Assembly (NCBI GenBank): GCA_022722495.1
Contig: JAIJLI010000007.1
Coordinates: 1 to 32,492 of the forward strand
DNA: 32,492 nt
Reading direction: 5' to 3'
DNA from: Dialister sp.
GTDB taxonomy: Bacteria; Bacillota; Negativicutes; Veillonellales; Dialisteraceae
Part shown: in pieces, positions 5,993 to 14,160 of the stretch
How positions within the stretch are numbered: the stretch's first letter is position 1
Layout of the letters: each line of letters starts with the position of its first letter
The notes under the pieces: generated by a model
Told to the model about the DNA's origin: nothing
The model's input: the letters and a program-made list of their open reading frames with translations, nothing else
Database searches by the model: none
Translations under genes and position numbers: made by a program

Positions 5993-7991
5993 TTCTCTTC
6001 CTCCTATCCTCATATAGTTGTTGCAGCTGCATCTTCAAGAATGGATCGCCTATCAATTCCATCAGCAAATGATATTCCGCTTCACTATCATCATGGAAAT
6101 GGCCGCCAGGAAGCAAACGCTCTATTATGTGCTTAATTTTCTTTCTGGCATATTCCCCCACAAAACCCTGTTTGAGAAAGAAACTCTGATAGAGAATGTC
6201 GCAGATATTAGCAGCAAAAGGATTCTTGATGCCTTCAGGCATTACCATCTTCCCATCCTCCAGATAAAGGATGTTGCTCTGAGGAATATCAGACAGTATG
6301 AATGGTGAGTGCGTAGCTATCAAGATATTGAAGGATGCATTTCGATTCATGAACAATCGCTTAATATAGCCCAGAAGTTCATAGACAAATCGCCTTTGGA
6401 ACTCAGGGTGAAAACAAATCTCTACCTCATCAAGTATCAGATTGATGTTTCTATATCTTACCCGATGCGATTCCTGTATGCTCAATAGGTTCAATACATG
6501 ATAGATATAGGTGCTGAAAGTATAGAGATATTGCCGCTCACCAGCACTCATCTGCTCAATTGGAATAGGAGTATCATTCACTCGTCCTCCATTTTCAAAC
6601 CTATTCATCAAGATTTCTATTTTGAAGAATGAAGGAGGCAAATATTCCTGGATATCTCTCATACTCCTCAAATCTTTACCTTCATCAACACATAGGAAAT
6701 ATTCTCGGTAAGAAATTTCCCGTGTCAAGATTTTTTGAGATTTAATAACCCCATTCTTCAACGCATTTAAGAAATGTAGGGTCTGTCTTATCTTAAGAGA
6801 GATATGCGACTTGTCCCTCTTGATGGTCTTCACCAACTTGTATATCAATTCCATCATATCAGGTTCTACTCCTTGGGTAAACTTATCTAGTTCTCCCAAG
6901 CCAGAAAACTCCTCATAAGCTGGATAACTATTGGCTATTGCAAAGGTCTTGTAGATAAGATACATGGCGGCAGTTTTTTGCAGGGCATCATCGAAATTCA
7001 AGCCATCCATAACTCCATAACATTTTAATATCTCTGTACCGATGTCGTTATGTTGTAGTGGCGAGAACCTAAAGCCATCATACACATTAAACTCCATCCG
7101 TTGTTTCTCAATATACTTTTTTTCAAGAGAACTTGAATCAAACGTATAGAGAATTTCATCCAGAGCATAATCCTCCATGAAAGGCCTATCATGTACCTGT
7201 GCATATATCAAGATGGCAGATAGTCTGTAAAGAGTAAGATGATGCTCCTTATTCAGATCAAAGACACCTTCGTCACGATAAGGATTCAATACGATAGGAG
7301 TCATATATCCATCATTCTTATGAAACAAGCTATCCATCCAGACATGACCTTCTGCCTGAGTTTCAGCCATGGTATCATCCAGGCCATCTTTCAGAATCAA
7401 GCAGCGTTCCCTTTTATAATCATTGGCGTTAAAAGCCTGCAAGCTATAATTGGTAACTATCGTATAGAAGAAGTTTTCCTTAGCCCATTTCACGAAATCA
7501 GCCATCAATACCTTCTCGGAGCTTACCCTTCCATTCTTGATAGCAGTCAAGGTAACAGAAGTCTCTTTGCCCATTTGGAATTCAACCTTATCTCCCAGGC
7601 AAGAGATTCTGGCAAGCTGTCCGTTAACTACATAATAGAGTTCGGCATACAAGTCCTTGACATAATAGAGGTCATCTGCCGTTTTACGACGTTTTCCTCT
7701 ATTCAGCAAACAACTCAGGTTGTTGATTACTCTATAGATGATTTCGAACAAGGAAGACTTACCGCTACCATTCACCCCCACGATAGCCTCCACATTGATG
7801 CGGCTGCCATAGAATCCTTCCAATGGGTTCCTGTCTCTGAGAGCAACCTTGTTGCGATAAATCTCACAGCGCCCATTGAGCTTGTAGAACTCATCTCGCA
7901 GTCCCTTTTTCAAATTAGGGGAACAATTGGGGAGGATATGAATCACAGAAAGAGAAAATTCCTTTGGAGTTCTTTTATATTTTAATTCCAT
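5979..7991 (-). CDS. ABC/SMC-like AAA ATPase (Septu PtuA-like)
   Basis: A 670-residue ATPase of the AAA_15/AAA_21 (OLD/ABC-like) kind used by many defence systems. Walker A is VGVNGSGKSS at residues 71-80. The ABC signature-like MSAGERQYLY is near residue 481, Walker B LILDEVEICFHPE near 515-525, and the switch histidine ATHSPFILSD near 557. The region between Walker A and signature is long (about 400 residues) and mostly helical with no recognised subdomain. No TOPRIM nuclease domain follows, so it is not a typical OLD protein. The downstream HNH gene overlaps it, as in PtuA-PtuB pairs, where the ATPase is thought to sense NTP state or phage and license the nuclease. It starts the operon, with a possible promoter at 8031-8060. 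Confidence 0.85.
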   Translation of the reverse strand: MELKYKRTPKEFSLSVIHILPNCSPNLKKGLRDEFYKLNGRCEIYRNKVALRDRNPLEGFYGSRINVEAIVGVNGSGKSSLFEIIYRVINNLSCLLNRGKRRKTADDLYYVKDLYAELYYVVNGQLARISCLGDKVEFQMGKETSVTLTAIKNGRVSSEKVLMADFVKWAKENFFYTIVTNYSLQAFNANDYKRERCLILKDGLDDTMAETQAEGHVWMDSLFHKNDGYMTPIVLNPYRDEGVFDLNKEHHLTLYRLSAILIYAQVHDRPFMEDYALDEILYTFDSSSLEKKYIEKQRMEFNVYDGFRFSPLQHNDIGTEILKCYGVMDGLNFDDALQKTAAMYLIYKTFAIANSYPAYEEFSGLGELDKFTQGVEPDMMELIYKLVKTIKRDKSHISLKIRQTLHFLNALKNGVIKSQKILTREISYREYFLCVDEGKDLRSMRDIQEYLPPSFFKIEILMNRFENGGRVNDTPIPIEQMSAGERQYLYTFSTYIYHVLNLLSIQESHRVRYRNINLILDEVEICFHPEFQRRFVYELLGYIKRLFMNRNASFNILIATHSPFILSDIPQSNILYLEDGKMVMPEGIKNPFAANICDILYQSFFLKQGFVGEYARKKIKHIIERLLPGGHFHDDSEAEYHLLMELIGDPFLKMQLQQLYEDRRKRNGKD
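6000..6004 (-). promoter_or_regulatory. Strong ribosome-binding site for the HNH gene
   Basis: GGAGG on the minus strand, 7 bases before the ATG at 5992 and inside the end of the ATPase gene. It decides the HNH start and stands out in a genome where most genes here lack a clear Shine-Dalgarno sequence. Confidence 0.6.
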
Positions 7992-8030
7992 AAGATGTCC
8001 ATATAGTTAAATTCCATAGTCTCAAAGCTT

Positions 8031-8060
8031 TGAATGTATTCATCCAACCACTATAGCAAA
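8031..8060 (-). promoter_or_regulatory. Possible promoter of the ATPase-HNH-HEPN operon
   Basis: On the minus strand TTTG (8057-8060) is followed after 18 bases by TACATTCA (8031-8038), a partial match to the Bacteroidetes -33/-7 consensus, about 40 bases before the ATPase start. It lies in the 79-base gap between the ATPase gene and the broken glycosyltransferase gene. Confidence 0.3.
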
Positions 8061-8070
8061 TATTTGAAAA

Positions 8071-8886
8071 TTATGCTTTTACGATCTTCTCATACCACCC
8101 TACCATGGTCTTAGCCTTTTCATCCCAAGACAAATCTATCTGTCTCTGCTTGCAGTTCTCAGACATCTGTTTCAACAAATCTCTGTTACCCTCCAATTCA
8201 TTCAAGATAGTTGCGAAGGATTGAGAGGACTTAGAAGGATTGGACAAAAGAATCTTCTTGCCTACTTTTTCATTTACAGCATCACCTTGTCCACAAGTAT
8301 CAAAGCAAACGATAGGAAGATTATTACCAATCGCCTCCAAAACAACATGCGGTGTTCCTTCGGCAACACTTGTAAAGAAGAATACATCAGAATTCTGCAT
8401 GATACATTGCACTTCATCATGACTTACTGCTCCATGCCAAATACATTTGTCTTTAATACCTAACGAATTTGCCAACTGTTTATATGGTTCTGCATCACCA
8501 CCACCAACAATATGAAGTCGAATATTATCATTACCCGTAATAGCAACGCTTTGCAATGCTATACCTAACTGTTTTCTGAAGTCCAGTTTGCCTACCCAAA
8601 GTACATCAAACGTTTCTTTCTGTGACTTATCAATCAAAGGATGTTCCTGTACATAGCAACCTGTCTCATTCAATAAAGGAGAATCGATAGCCATATATTT
8701 TTTAAAAGACTCTTTAGAGTTCGAAGATGCCGAAAAGATAACGGATGCCTGGCTAGCCGCTTGACGAACACGTGTAGAGTATTTTAACTGCCACACAGTC
8801 AATTACTCACCCAGTTCCATTGCCATCCCAGGCTCACTTCCCATCCCAGGCGAGCAAGCGTAAGCATTGATTAAAATCTTAAGCAT
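8071..8886 (-). pseudogene. Broken GT4 glycosyltransferase, internal deletion
   Basis: The remains of a family 1/GT4 glycosyltransferase. An intact start at 8886 encodes MLKILINAYACSPGMGSEPG, the typical N-terminus of this family, but after 27 codons there is a TAA stop. Downstream in the same frame, from about 8802, the C-terminal half is present: ASVIFSASSNSKESFKKY, FDVLWVGKLDFRKQ, LHIVGGGDAEPYKQ, and the donor-binding EGTPHVVLEAIGNNLPIV region with the E-x7-E pattern, through to the end at 8071. Roughly 130-150 residues, including the acceptor domain, are missing between the halves. The 243-residue C-terminal piece could be translated from a TTG but would not be an active enzyme. It sits between the two defence-like operons and marks an old polysaccharide locus disturbed by insertions. 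Confidence 0.8.
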
Positions 8887-8927
8887 GATTTAATATTGCA
8901 AAATAATAAAAACATATAACAAAAACA

Positions 8928-10325
8928 TCACCTTATCAATACTGCATTCCAGATAATAGGAATTTGTGTTCCTATCCACTTAATGATGTCATCAGCATTG
9001 TTGATTAAATATGGCAACACAACAATAAGGGCAATGTTCCATACATATTTCAAGACCTTGACTCCATACAATTTGTCCAGTTTCTCAATATTATCAAAAG
9101 CCTTGTCATCATTCTGCAAGAGCAACTTTTCTCTTTCAACCTTTTTGGCTCTATAAAAAGCTTTCAAAGATGATATATACAGTTTTGCACTCCATCTGGC
9201 ATGATTTACCCTCATTATAAACAACAGAGATACAATAAACCAAACCCACCCATTGGCGAACTTAAAACAGAGCCACAAGACAATGAGAATCAAGCCTTCA
9301 TTATAAACGAACGTCTTAAAAAGAAAGTTGTGAATATTGGCAAGTCCACCATTATGGTCAGGGTTATACAAATCGATTTTTAACTTTTGCTGCTTTAATG
9401 CCTCAAAAACAGGAAAATACAAAACAGTCATGTTGTATACATAAAGTAGCGACGCCACCATCATCACCCCACTTAGCATAAATGCAAAAGAACATATATG
9501 AAAAGACGAATTAGAAAAGTAGTTATATACAACTAACAAACTGATTCCTATCAAGCCGCCCAAAACAGAACACTTATAAGAACCAGCTTTTAGGTTTCTG
9601 TCCTTTACATATTTTATCTGACTTAGCATATTGATATTGCCAGTAACATTTTCGAACAAGCTCAAATTGTAAGCCCTTTGAGCAAAGTAATTGTAAAATG
9701 AAGCCAGTCTTATTCCGCTCCAAAGAACCAACATCAACAACAAGAGATAAGGCAATACCTGTTTATACAAACAAACCGTTTCCTGATAAGTCATTCCAAA
9801 GAACTCTTCAGTCCAGGGCTGTGCCAGACGCAGCAACAGATAAGACAATAAAACGCAGAATATAGAGATAAGGAATGGAACAACCGATATCAATTCTTGC
9901 TTAGAAAGCAAGTAAAATTCAACAGGTTTAATCTTCACATCATCTACATTTTGTACATTCACATTCCTCTTGAGCATTGCAATATTTTCATTGGCAGAAA
10001 TATCGAAATCTTCAATCACCCGAGAATATCGTTCCTTGTCATGCTTGTCAAAACAACGCAAAGCAAGCAAGAACACATGTTCAAGCGGAAAATGTTCGTA
10101 CCGTATCATAGGATAATCAAAAGCATGATGAATAACATTGTCTCTAAAAGCCAATGCCTTTTGCTTCCAAGAACCTTTTCCTTCATATACCGCAATAACA
10201 TCATCACTTATTTCCCTGCATTTATCATCGGCCAAATAAAAGTCATAATGCTCCTTGCACATATAGTTTCTATATATGCGATGATTGCACCCGGGAATGT
10301 TGCAATGTTCTTTGTTGTATTTCAT
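8928..10325 (-). CDS. Polytopic membrane protein with N-terminal zinc-knuckle-like motif
   Basis: About 465 residues from the ATG at 10325 (MKYNKEH), which is preceded by an AAGGCGAGAAG ribosome-binding-like sequence; the frame is open to an ATG at 10370 that would add 15 residues. Near the N-terminus is CNIPGCNHRIYRNYMCKEHY, a probable four-ligand zinc-binding motif (C, C, C, H). Several hydrophobic segments follow: around LISVVPFLISIFCVLLSYLL, YLLLLMLVLWSGI, CSVLGGLIGISLLVVYNYF, FMLSGVMMVASLLYVYNM, LILIVLWLCFKFANGWVWF and NIALIVVLPYLI. No known family was recognised. As the last gene of the protease/TIGR04255/MBL operon it may be a membrane-acting effector, a common final gene in anti-phage operons. 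That role is inferred from position and topology only. Confidence 0.7.
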   Translation of the reverse strand: MKYNKEHCNIPGCNHRIYRNYMCKEHYDFYLADDKCREISDDVIAVYEGKGSWKQKALAFRDNVIHHAFDYPMIRYEHFPLEHVFLLALRCFDKHDKERYSRVIEDFDISANENIAMLKRNVNVQNVDDVKIKPVEFYLLSKQELISVVPFLISIFCVLLSYLLLRLAQPWTEEFFGMTYQETVCLYKQVLPYLLLLMLVLWSGIRLASFYNYFAQRAYNLSLFENVTGNINMLSQIKYVKDRNLKAGSYKCSVLGGLIGISLLVVYNYFSNSSFHICSFAFMLSGVMMVASLLYVYNMTVLYFPVFEALKQQKLKIDLYNPDHNGGLANIHNFLFKTFVYNEGLILIVLWLCFKFANGWVWFIVSLLFIMRVNHARWSAKLYISSLKAFYRAKKVEREKLLLQNDDKAFDNIEKLDKLYGVKVLKYVWNIALIVVLPYLINNADDIIKWIGTQIPIIWNAVLIR

Positions 10326-10373
10326 ATACTTCTCGCCTTTGTATATTGGGGAAACTATTGAAAATTGCATTGT

Positions 10374-10553
10374 TTAGATGCTTATCAAACCTACAATCGG
10401 AGCGGTTGTACCTCCTATAGTATCACCCACGGCTCCAGTATCTTGGTTAAAAGAAAAGAATTTGCACAAAGAATTCATACACAAAACACTAGGAGCAAAG
10501 AATACAACCAAAAAAAGCACAACTATTATTAAAAGCCAATATTTCACTTTCAT
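10374..10553 (-). CDS. Small membrane-anchored protein (59 aa), hypothetical
   Basis: An ATG at 10553 opens a 59-codon frame ending in TAA at 10374-10376. The N-terminus MKVKYWLLIIVVLFLVVFFA is a strongly hydrophobic anchor or signal segment after two lysines. A short cysteine-containing stretch (VLCMNSLCKFF) follows, and the C-terminus is a glycine/threonine-rich DTIGGTTAPIVGLISI. It begins 11 bases after the metallo-beta-lactamase gene ends and stops 3 bases before an ATG in the frame of the following membrane-protein gene. That tight packing supports a real gene in the same operon. No family recognised. It could be a small toxin, a membrane partner of the polytopic protein, or a substrate of the operon's trypsin-like protease. 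Confidence 0.55.
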   Translation of the reverse strand: MKVKYWLLIIVVLFLVVFFAPSVLCMNSLCKFFSFNQDTGAVGDTIGGTTAPIVGLISI

Positions 10554-10564
10554 AATCTTTCTAT

Positions 10565-11533
10565 TTACACCACCTCAGCATTTCCATAAAGCCTCACATC
10601 AACCTGATGTTGTCCAAACAAATCAAAATCGTACTCTATGATTCCATAGCTATTTACATCATCAGAAGTACCTGTAGAATGTAAGTATAGACTTCTCTTC
10701 TTATATAGTTTTAACACTTCATCATGAGGCAATCCTTGCGACTTATAAGTTGTAGTACAACTAATTAACTTATCTTCAGGCAATAAATCCAAAAGATTAG
10801 CAGATCCTTTAGATGAATGATGAGGAATTTTAATAAAAGTTGCTTTCCTAAAATAATCTGGATAGATATGATTGATGGTTCTATCTTCTATATCACTGCA
10901 ATAATGAAAGAAATAGCTATCGCCTATGTCTAAGCATAATGATATAGAGAAATCATTTTTATGAATGTATTGTTGTTTTTCCTTGTAATTGTGCCTTGCT
11001 TCAGCAATGTATTCTGCATGAGGAGATAATGCGTAAAGCCGTACATGAAGTTTATCATCCAACAAAGAACAAAGATCAAAGCTTGTAACTTGCGAAAGCC
11101 CTTCCTCATTACAACTTATAGGTTTAAATGCCTTATGCAATCGAGAATTATGGGCAAAAATCGAATCAATAATTTGCTTATCACCCTCATTATACTTTAC
11201 GCAATCTTCATCTCTCCCCTCTATGCCATAAGGAACTAAGATATAGCTTCTGTCATCACAAAAATTTTCTATTAAGGTATCAACGCCTACCGAATGGTCT
11301 TTGTCGGGATGGCTCCAACACAACAAGTCTATATGCACTACATGAAACTTATCAAGCAGTTCCTTAGTCTTGTTCACGTCACCTTTAGCATAGCAATCTA
11401 CAACCATTGTGTAGAAAACATTCTCATGCTCATCCATAAACAATGTCACAATACTTTCACCTTGGTCTGAATAGCCTATGACAAATATTCGCAGGCGAAC
11501 ATTCTTATAATCTTCAATATTGAACTTTCGCAT
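10565..11533 (-). CDS. ComEC-like metallo-beta-lactamase fold hydrolase
   Basis: About 322 residues from the ATG at 11533; a GTG at 11539 is the alternative. The metal-binding motif LCWSHPDKDHSVGVD lies near residues 71-85 and matches the SHPDxDH form seen in ComEC/Rec2-related metallo-beta-lactamases, which include nucleases and phosphodiesterases. Later ligands are visible: YFFHYCSDIEDRTI supplies the aspartate, and FIKIPHHSSKGS the final histidine region. No signal peptide or membrane helix is seen, so it should be cytoplasmic. The gene overlaps the small 74-residue gene before it and is followed closely by the 59-residue gene. Metallo-beta-lactamase proteins occur with trypsin-like proteases in some anti-phage systems such as AVAST type I; here no STAND NTPase is present. 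The substrate is unknown. Confidence 0.78.
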   Translation of the reverse strand: MRKFNIEDYKNVRLRIFVIGYSDQGESIVTLFMDEHENVFYTMVVDCYAKGDVNKTKELLDKFHVVHIDLLCWSHPDKDHSVGVDTLIENFCDDRSYILVPYGIEGRDEDCVKYNEGDKQIIDSIFAHNSRLHKAFKPISCNEEGLSQVTSFDLCSLLDDKLHVRLYALSPHAEYIAEARHNYKEKQQYIHKNDFSISLCLDIGDSYFFHYCSDIEDRTINHIYPDYFRKATFIKIPHHSSKGSANLLDLLPEDKLISCTTTYKSQGLPHDEVLKLYKKRSLYLHSTGTSDDVNSYGIIEYDFDLFGQHQVDVRLYGNAEVV

Positions 11534-11738
11534 CGCCACATGTACGAATTGTCAAATCGTGAAAAGAGGAAACTTTCTTTTTTATCGCTGTTGAAGAAGA
11601 ATAACGAACATGTGACAACCGAATTGGCTCTACTGGCTTTTCGACAACAGAATAAAGACAATCCTTAGCTCTTCTATTACTTTTAGGCTTCACGCTTTTA
11701 TCATCAAAGATTAAATCAAAAATATCACTCTTGTCCAT
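11514..11738 (-). CDS. Small hypothetical protein (74 aa) bridging two operon genes
   Basis: A 74-residue frame starting with MDKSDIFDLIFDDKSVKPKS. It overlaps the end of the TIGR04255-like gene by 14 bases and the start of the metallo-beta-lactamase gene by 20 bases, and covers the only gap between them. This staggered overlap on the same strand is typical of translationally coupled genes and is the main support for it. The protein is polar and basic (SNRRAKDCLY, AIKKKVSSFHD), has no membrane segment, and matches nothing I recognise. It may be a short partner protein or antitoxin-like factor; alternatively it is a chance frame in a leader region. Confidence 0.5.
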   Translation of the reverse strand: MDKSDIFDLIFDDKSVKPKSNRRAKDCLYSVVEKPVEPIRLSHVRYSSSTAIKKKVSSFHDLTIRTCGDAKVQY

Positions 11739-12567
11739 TTTTCAAATTTTTAATCAGAAAATCTTTATTTACAGAATATTTAAACAGCTTGAACAAGCAA
11801 TTATTTATTCTTTTCATCACTTCTTTTATGCTTTCAGGAAATTGCAGTTTTTCTTGCATAATGATTTCATTATCTACATAGCCATCAATATCCATCAAAA
11901 CTTGATACAAGGTATTTTGATTAGTATCAACAACTTCACGACACATGCGCCCATAATTCACTTTTATTTTAAAAGCTCTATCAATAAACGAATCAGAATA
12001 GTTTATCTCATGTGCTGTAGAAACAGGCTCGTCAATGATATTTCCAAAAAACAAATCTGGGTTAAAGACTTTACCTATATCTTCGACAGATTTAAATACG
12101 CAACCTCCGATTTTTCTTATTCCCAACCTTGCAACTTTCAAATATGTACAGTAAGATTTCAGTTTCAACATATACATACATAAATATTGCAAGTAATCGT
12201 CTATCATCGAATAGTTCTGACAGCTGATTGTGAATGTTGTGAAATATGACGTAATATCCATAACTACATCATCTTCATGCCCTTCAAATTGTGGAGAAGA
12301 AAAACGATGAATCGTTTCCTTTTTCAATTCATCCAAAGGAATAGCCAAAGTATCAGCCACATCCTTTAAATTAGAGAAACGAAATGTAGCCTTATTCATG
12401 GATCCTCCCTTGTCATAATCACCAAATTTTCCACACAAGTCCCCATCTTTCATGAATTGTTCTATCCATTCCGTGATGGATGGAATACCAGTATAGTCTA
12501 TTCGTATAATGATTTTTTTCAACAAGTCACTGCGTACTTGTTGTCTTGTGATAGATAAAGCATCCAT
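11725..12567 (-). CDS. TIGR04255-like family protein
   Basis: A 280-residue cytoplasmic protein that resembles the sporadically distributed TIGR04255 family. Supporting features are its length, an N-terminal ligand-like strand region (KKIIIRIDYTGIPSITEW), a repeated strand pattern with TFRFSNL and DVVMDITSYFTTFTIS, the family-like KVARLGIRKIGGCVF segment near residue 150, and an acidic/aromatic C-terminal half with VLMDIDGYVD. The biochemical role of this family is not known to me. It starts 1 base after the protease gene stops, so the two are tightly coupled, and the following 74-residue gene overlaps its end. In this operon it may act as a sensor or adaptor for the protease. The family call rests on eye-level similarity. 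Confidence 0.55.
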   Translation of the reverse strand: MDALSITRQQVRSDLLKKIIIRIDYTGIPSITEWIEQFMKDGDLCGKFGDYDKGGSMNKATFRFSNLKDVADTLAIPLDELKKETIHRFSSPQFEGHEDDVVMDITSYFTTFTISCQNYSMIDDYLQYLCMYMLKLKSYCTYLKVARLGIRKIGGCVFKSVEDIGKVFNPDLFFGNIIDEPVSTAHEINYSDSFIDRAFKIKVNYGRMCREVVDTNQNTLYQVLMDIDGYVDNEIIMQEKLQFPESIKEVMKRINNCLFKLFKYSVNKDFLIKNLKNGQE

Positions 12568-12568
12568 A

Positions 12569-13411
12569 TTACTTAATTTTAGTTAGAATATATTCACTCA
12601 ATTCTAAAATACGTTCAGATTTAATGACATATCCCAAATTGTTTGGTATAGAAGATAAAGCATAAGGTGTCTGAGTTGCATCGGGTACTGTCTTAACACA
12701 AATTTCTCCTTCTATTGTCTGTTGTGGTCCGCCATAAAGCAATCCTAAAAGATATATACGATTAATACCAAATTGGATTCCACCAAATTTATCTTTGACA
12801 TTCCCTATGTTACATATTAGTACAGGTGAACCACTTGAGCCAGGGAAACACGCAGCATCTATAACAAACTCTTTCTTGCCATTGAAATCAAGCCACGCAG
12901 GTGTCGCTGTAATTCCTTTTCTTACCAAAGGAATATTATTCACTTCATCCCAAAGAGCATTAGGATATCCTATCATGATAATATCCTCCACGGAATCTAA
13001 TTCTTTCAACTGAGCAACTGTCGGAATTAAACTCTTGTCAAAATGCTGATGAAACAATTTTAAATCAGCTCCTTCCATTTGCCTCAATAAAGGTTGAAAA
13101 GCTATAGCACACAAATCAACAGATGAATCTGGATGATAAAAAACCAAACCAGAATTTATATCAAACCTAAACTTATATGGCTCACCATAAATAGGATTAC
13201 CACTTTCATCTGCTCGTGAAAAGTTAATTTGAGCATGAGGCATATCATGCAAAACATGTTTATTTGTTAAGACAACTGGTATTGTACCCTTATCGACTAA
13301 AATGTCATAAAAGAATCCCGTACCATATTGTTTACAACCAGCATCATCAAAAGCCATGATTCTTGTTGTTGAAAATTCAAGCTTTTCAAATAAAGATAAT
13401 TGTTGAGTCAT
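12569..13411 (-). CDS. Trypsin-like serine protease, first gene of a defence-like operon
   Basis: About 280 residues from the ATG at 13411 (MTQQLSLFEKLEF); a GTG at 13468 would add 19 residues. The chymotrypsin-fold catalytic triad can be placed: H52 in VVLTNKHVL, D99 in SSVDLCAIAF, and S193 in FPGSSGSPVLI. A YGTGFFYD strand and a GYPNALWD segment also fit trypsin-like peptidase_2 proteins. There is no signal peptide, so it should act in the cytoplasm, as proteases of gasdermin, AVAST and related defence systems do. It has its own promoter-like sequence at 13555-13585 and leads an operon with a TIGR04255-like protein, an MBL protein and membrane proteins. A plausible model is cleavage of an operon partner on infection; the target is not evident. 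Confidence 0.8.
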   Translation of the reverse strand: MTQQLSLFEKLEFSTTRIMAFDDAGCKQYGTGFFYDILVDKGTIPVVLTNKHVLHDMPHAQINFSRADESGNPIYGEPYKFRFDINSGLVFYHPDSSVDLCAIAFQPLLRQMEGADLKLFHQHFDKSLIPTVAQLKELDSVEDIIMIGYPNALWDEVNNIPLVRKGITATPAWLDFNGKKEFVIDAACFPGSSGSPVLICNIGNVKDKFGGIQFGINRIYLLGLLYGGPQQTIEGEICVKTVPDATQTPYALSSIPNNLGYVIKSERILELSEYILTKIK

Positions 13412-13554
13412 AGTATAAATATTACTGCATATGCATTCCTTAGGTTCCTCAAATCTCAGTTTTACCACTGTGATTCAAGTACTTAGAGAATTCTGCATTA
13501 CAATATTTCATATTTTTTATCCTCATCTCTAACAAAAGAGTGAGATTCATGATG

Positions 13555-13585
13555 CAAAAATAGATATAAATTATGGATTTCGCAA
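13555..13585 (-). promoter_or_regulatory. Promoter of the protease/MBL operon
   Basis: On the minus strand TTG (13583-13585) is followed after 20 bases by TATTTTTG (13555-13562), a full match to the Bacteroidetes TTG / TAnnTTTG pattern. It lies about 145 bases before the protease ATG, in the 212-base gap between the UpxY gene and the protease gene. This is the best promoter match in the window. Confidence 0.65.
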
Positions 13586-13623
13586 GTTTTTTATATCTTT
13601 TAACAGTAAGTTGAACTTCATAC

Positions 13624-14160
13624 CTACTTTACTTTCACAAACTTACACTCCACGCTGCATGCCATTGCTATCAAACCTTCTATCAACACTATGAAGCGCT
13701 TGTTCTTCGCCCCCTTCACTCGCTGGTAATAACCAGAGATGCCAGCAAGTGGTCCATCGCCGATGACCACCCTTGCATTCTTCCGAAGCTGCCCCATCGT
13801 CTGGGGAGTGAGAAACTCGGGCTCGTCATAACCATCCGACTCGTAAAGACGGATGAAGTCATCCATCTGTCTCTGTGGCACAACTATCGGAGACAAGGGA
13901 TTTAGAATGAACTGCAGGATGTCCAGCCCCTTCTTCACCTTCATAATGCCATTGTAGCTGTCATGCACGAAGACAAAGTTGTGGATAGCCGGCTCCTCCC
14001 ACGTCACGATTTCCCCATCCCGAATCTCCTGTCTTTTCTTCATCGGGATAAAATTCTCTATATGGTGAGCATCCAAGAGAGCCTTGGCCTTCATCTCCCG
14101 TCGAAAAGGAGAACTCATCGCATACCACAAGATTTCATTGGGATCACAAGATAACCTCAT
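13624..14160 (-). CDS. UpxY-family transcription antitermination protein (NusG-like)
   Basis: A 178-residue NusG paralogue. The N-terminal NGN-like domain starts WYAMSSPFRREMKAKALLD and continues to ENFIPMKKRQEI; a strand region HNFVFVHDSYNGIMKVK follows. The C-terminal KOW-like part is ARVVIGDGPLAGISGYYQRV, then KGAKNKRFIVLIEGLIAMA. In Bacteroides, UpxY proteins load on RNA polymerase at the 5' end of their own capsule operon and let it read through terminators. Here, the next intact genes downstream on the same strand are the protease/MBL operon, not glycosyltransferases, although polysaccharide genes resume near 3.5 kb. It starts at an ATG overlapping the end of a truncated acyltransferase frame and has a possible promoter at 14211-14240. 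It may be a survivor of a replaced capsule operon. Confidence 0.85.
   Translation of the reverse strand: MRLSCDPNEILWYAMSSPFRREMKAKALLDAHHIENFIPMKKRQEIRDGEIVTWEEPAIHNFVFVHDSYNGIMKVKKGLDILQFILNPLSPIVVPQRQMDDFIRLYESDGYDEPEFLTPQTMGQLRKNARVVIGDGPLAGISGYYQRVKGAKNKRFIVLIEGLIAMACSVECKFVKVK

Noticed and set aside
7239..7985. A 248-codon plus-strand open frame opposite the ATPase gene.
   Set aside because: It covers the Walker A region of a well-supported minus-strand gene and shows no recognisable domain.
5979..7991. Calling the ATPase an OLD-family nuclease or a retron-associated ATPase.
   Set aside because: No TOPRIM motifs follow the ATPase core, and no reverse transcriptase gene is present in the window.
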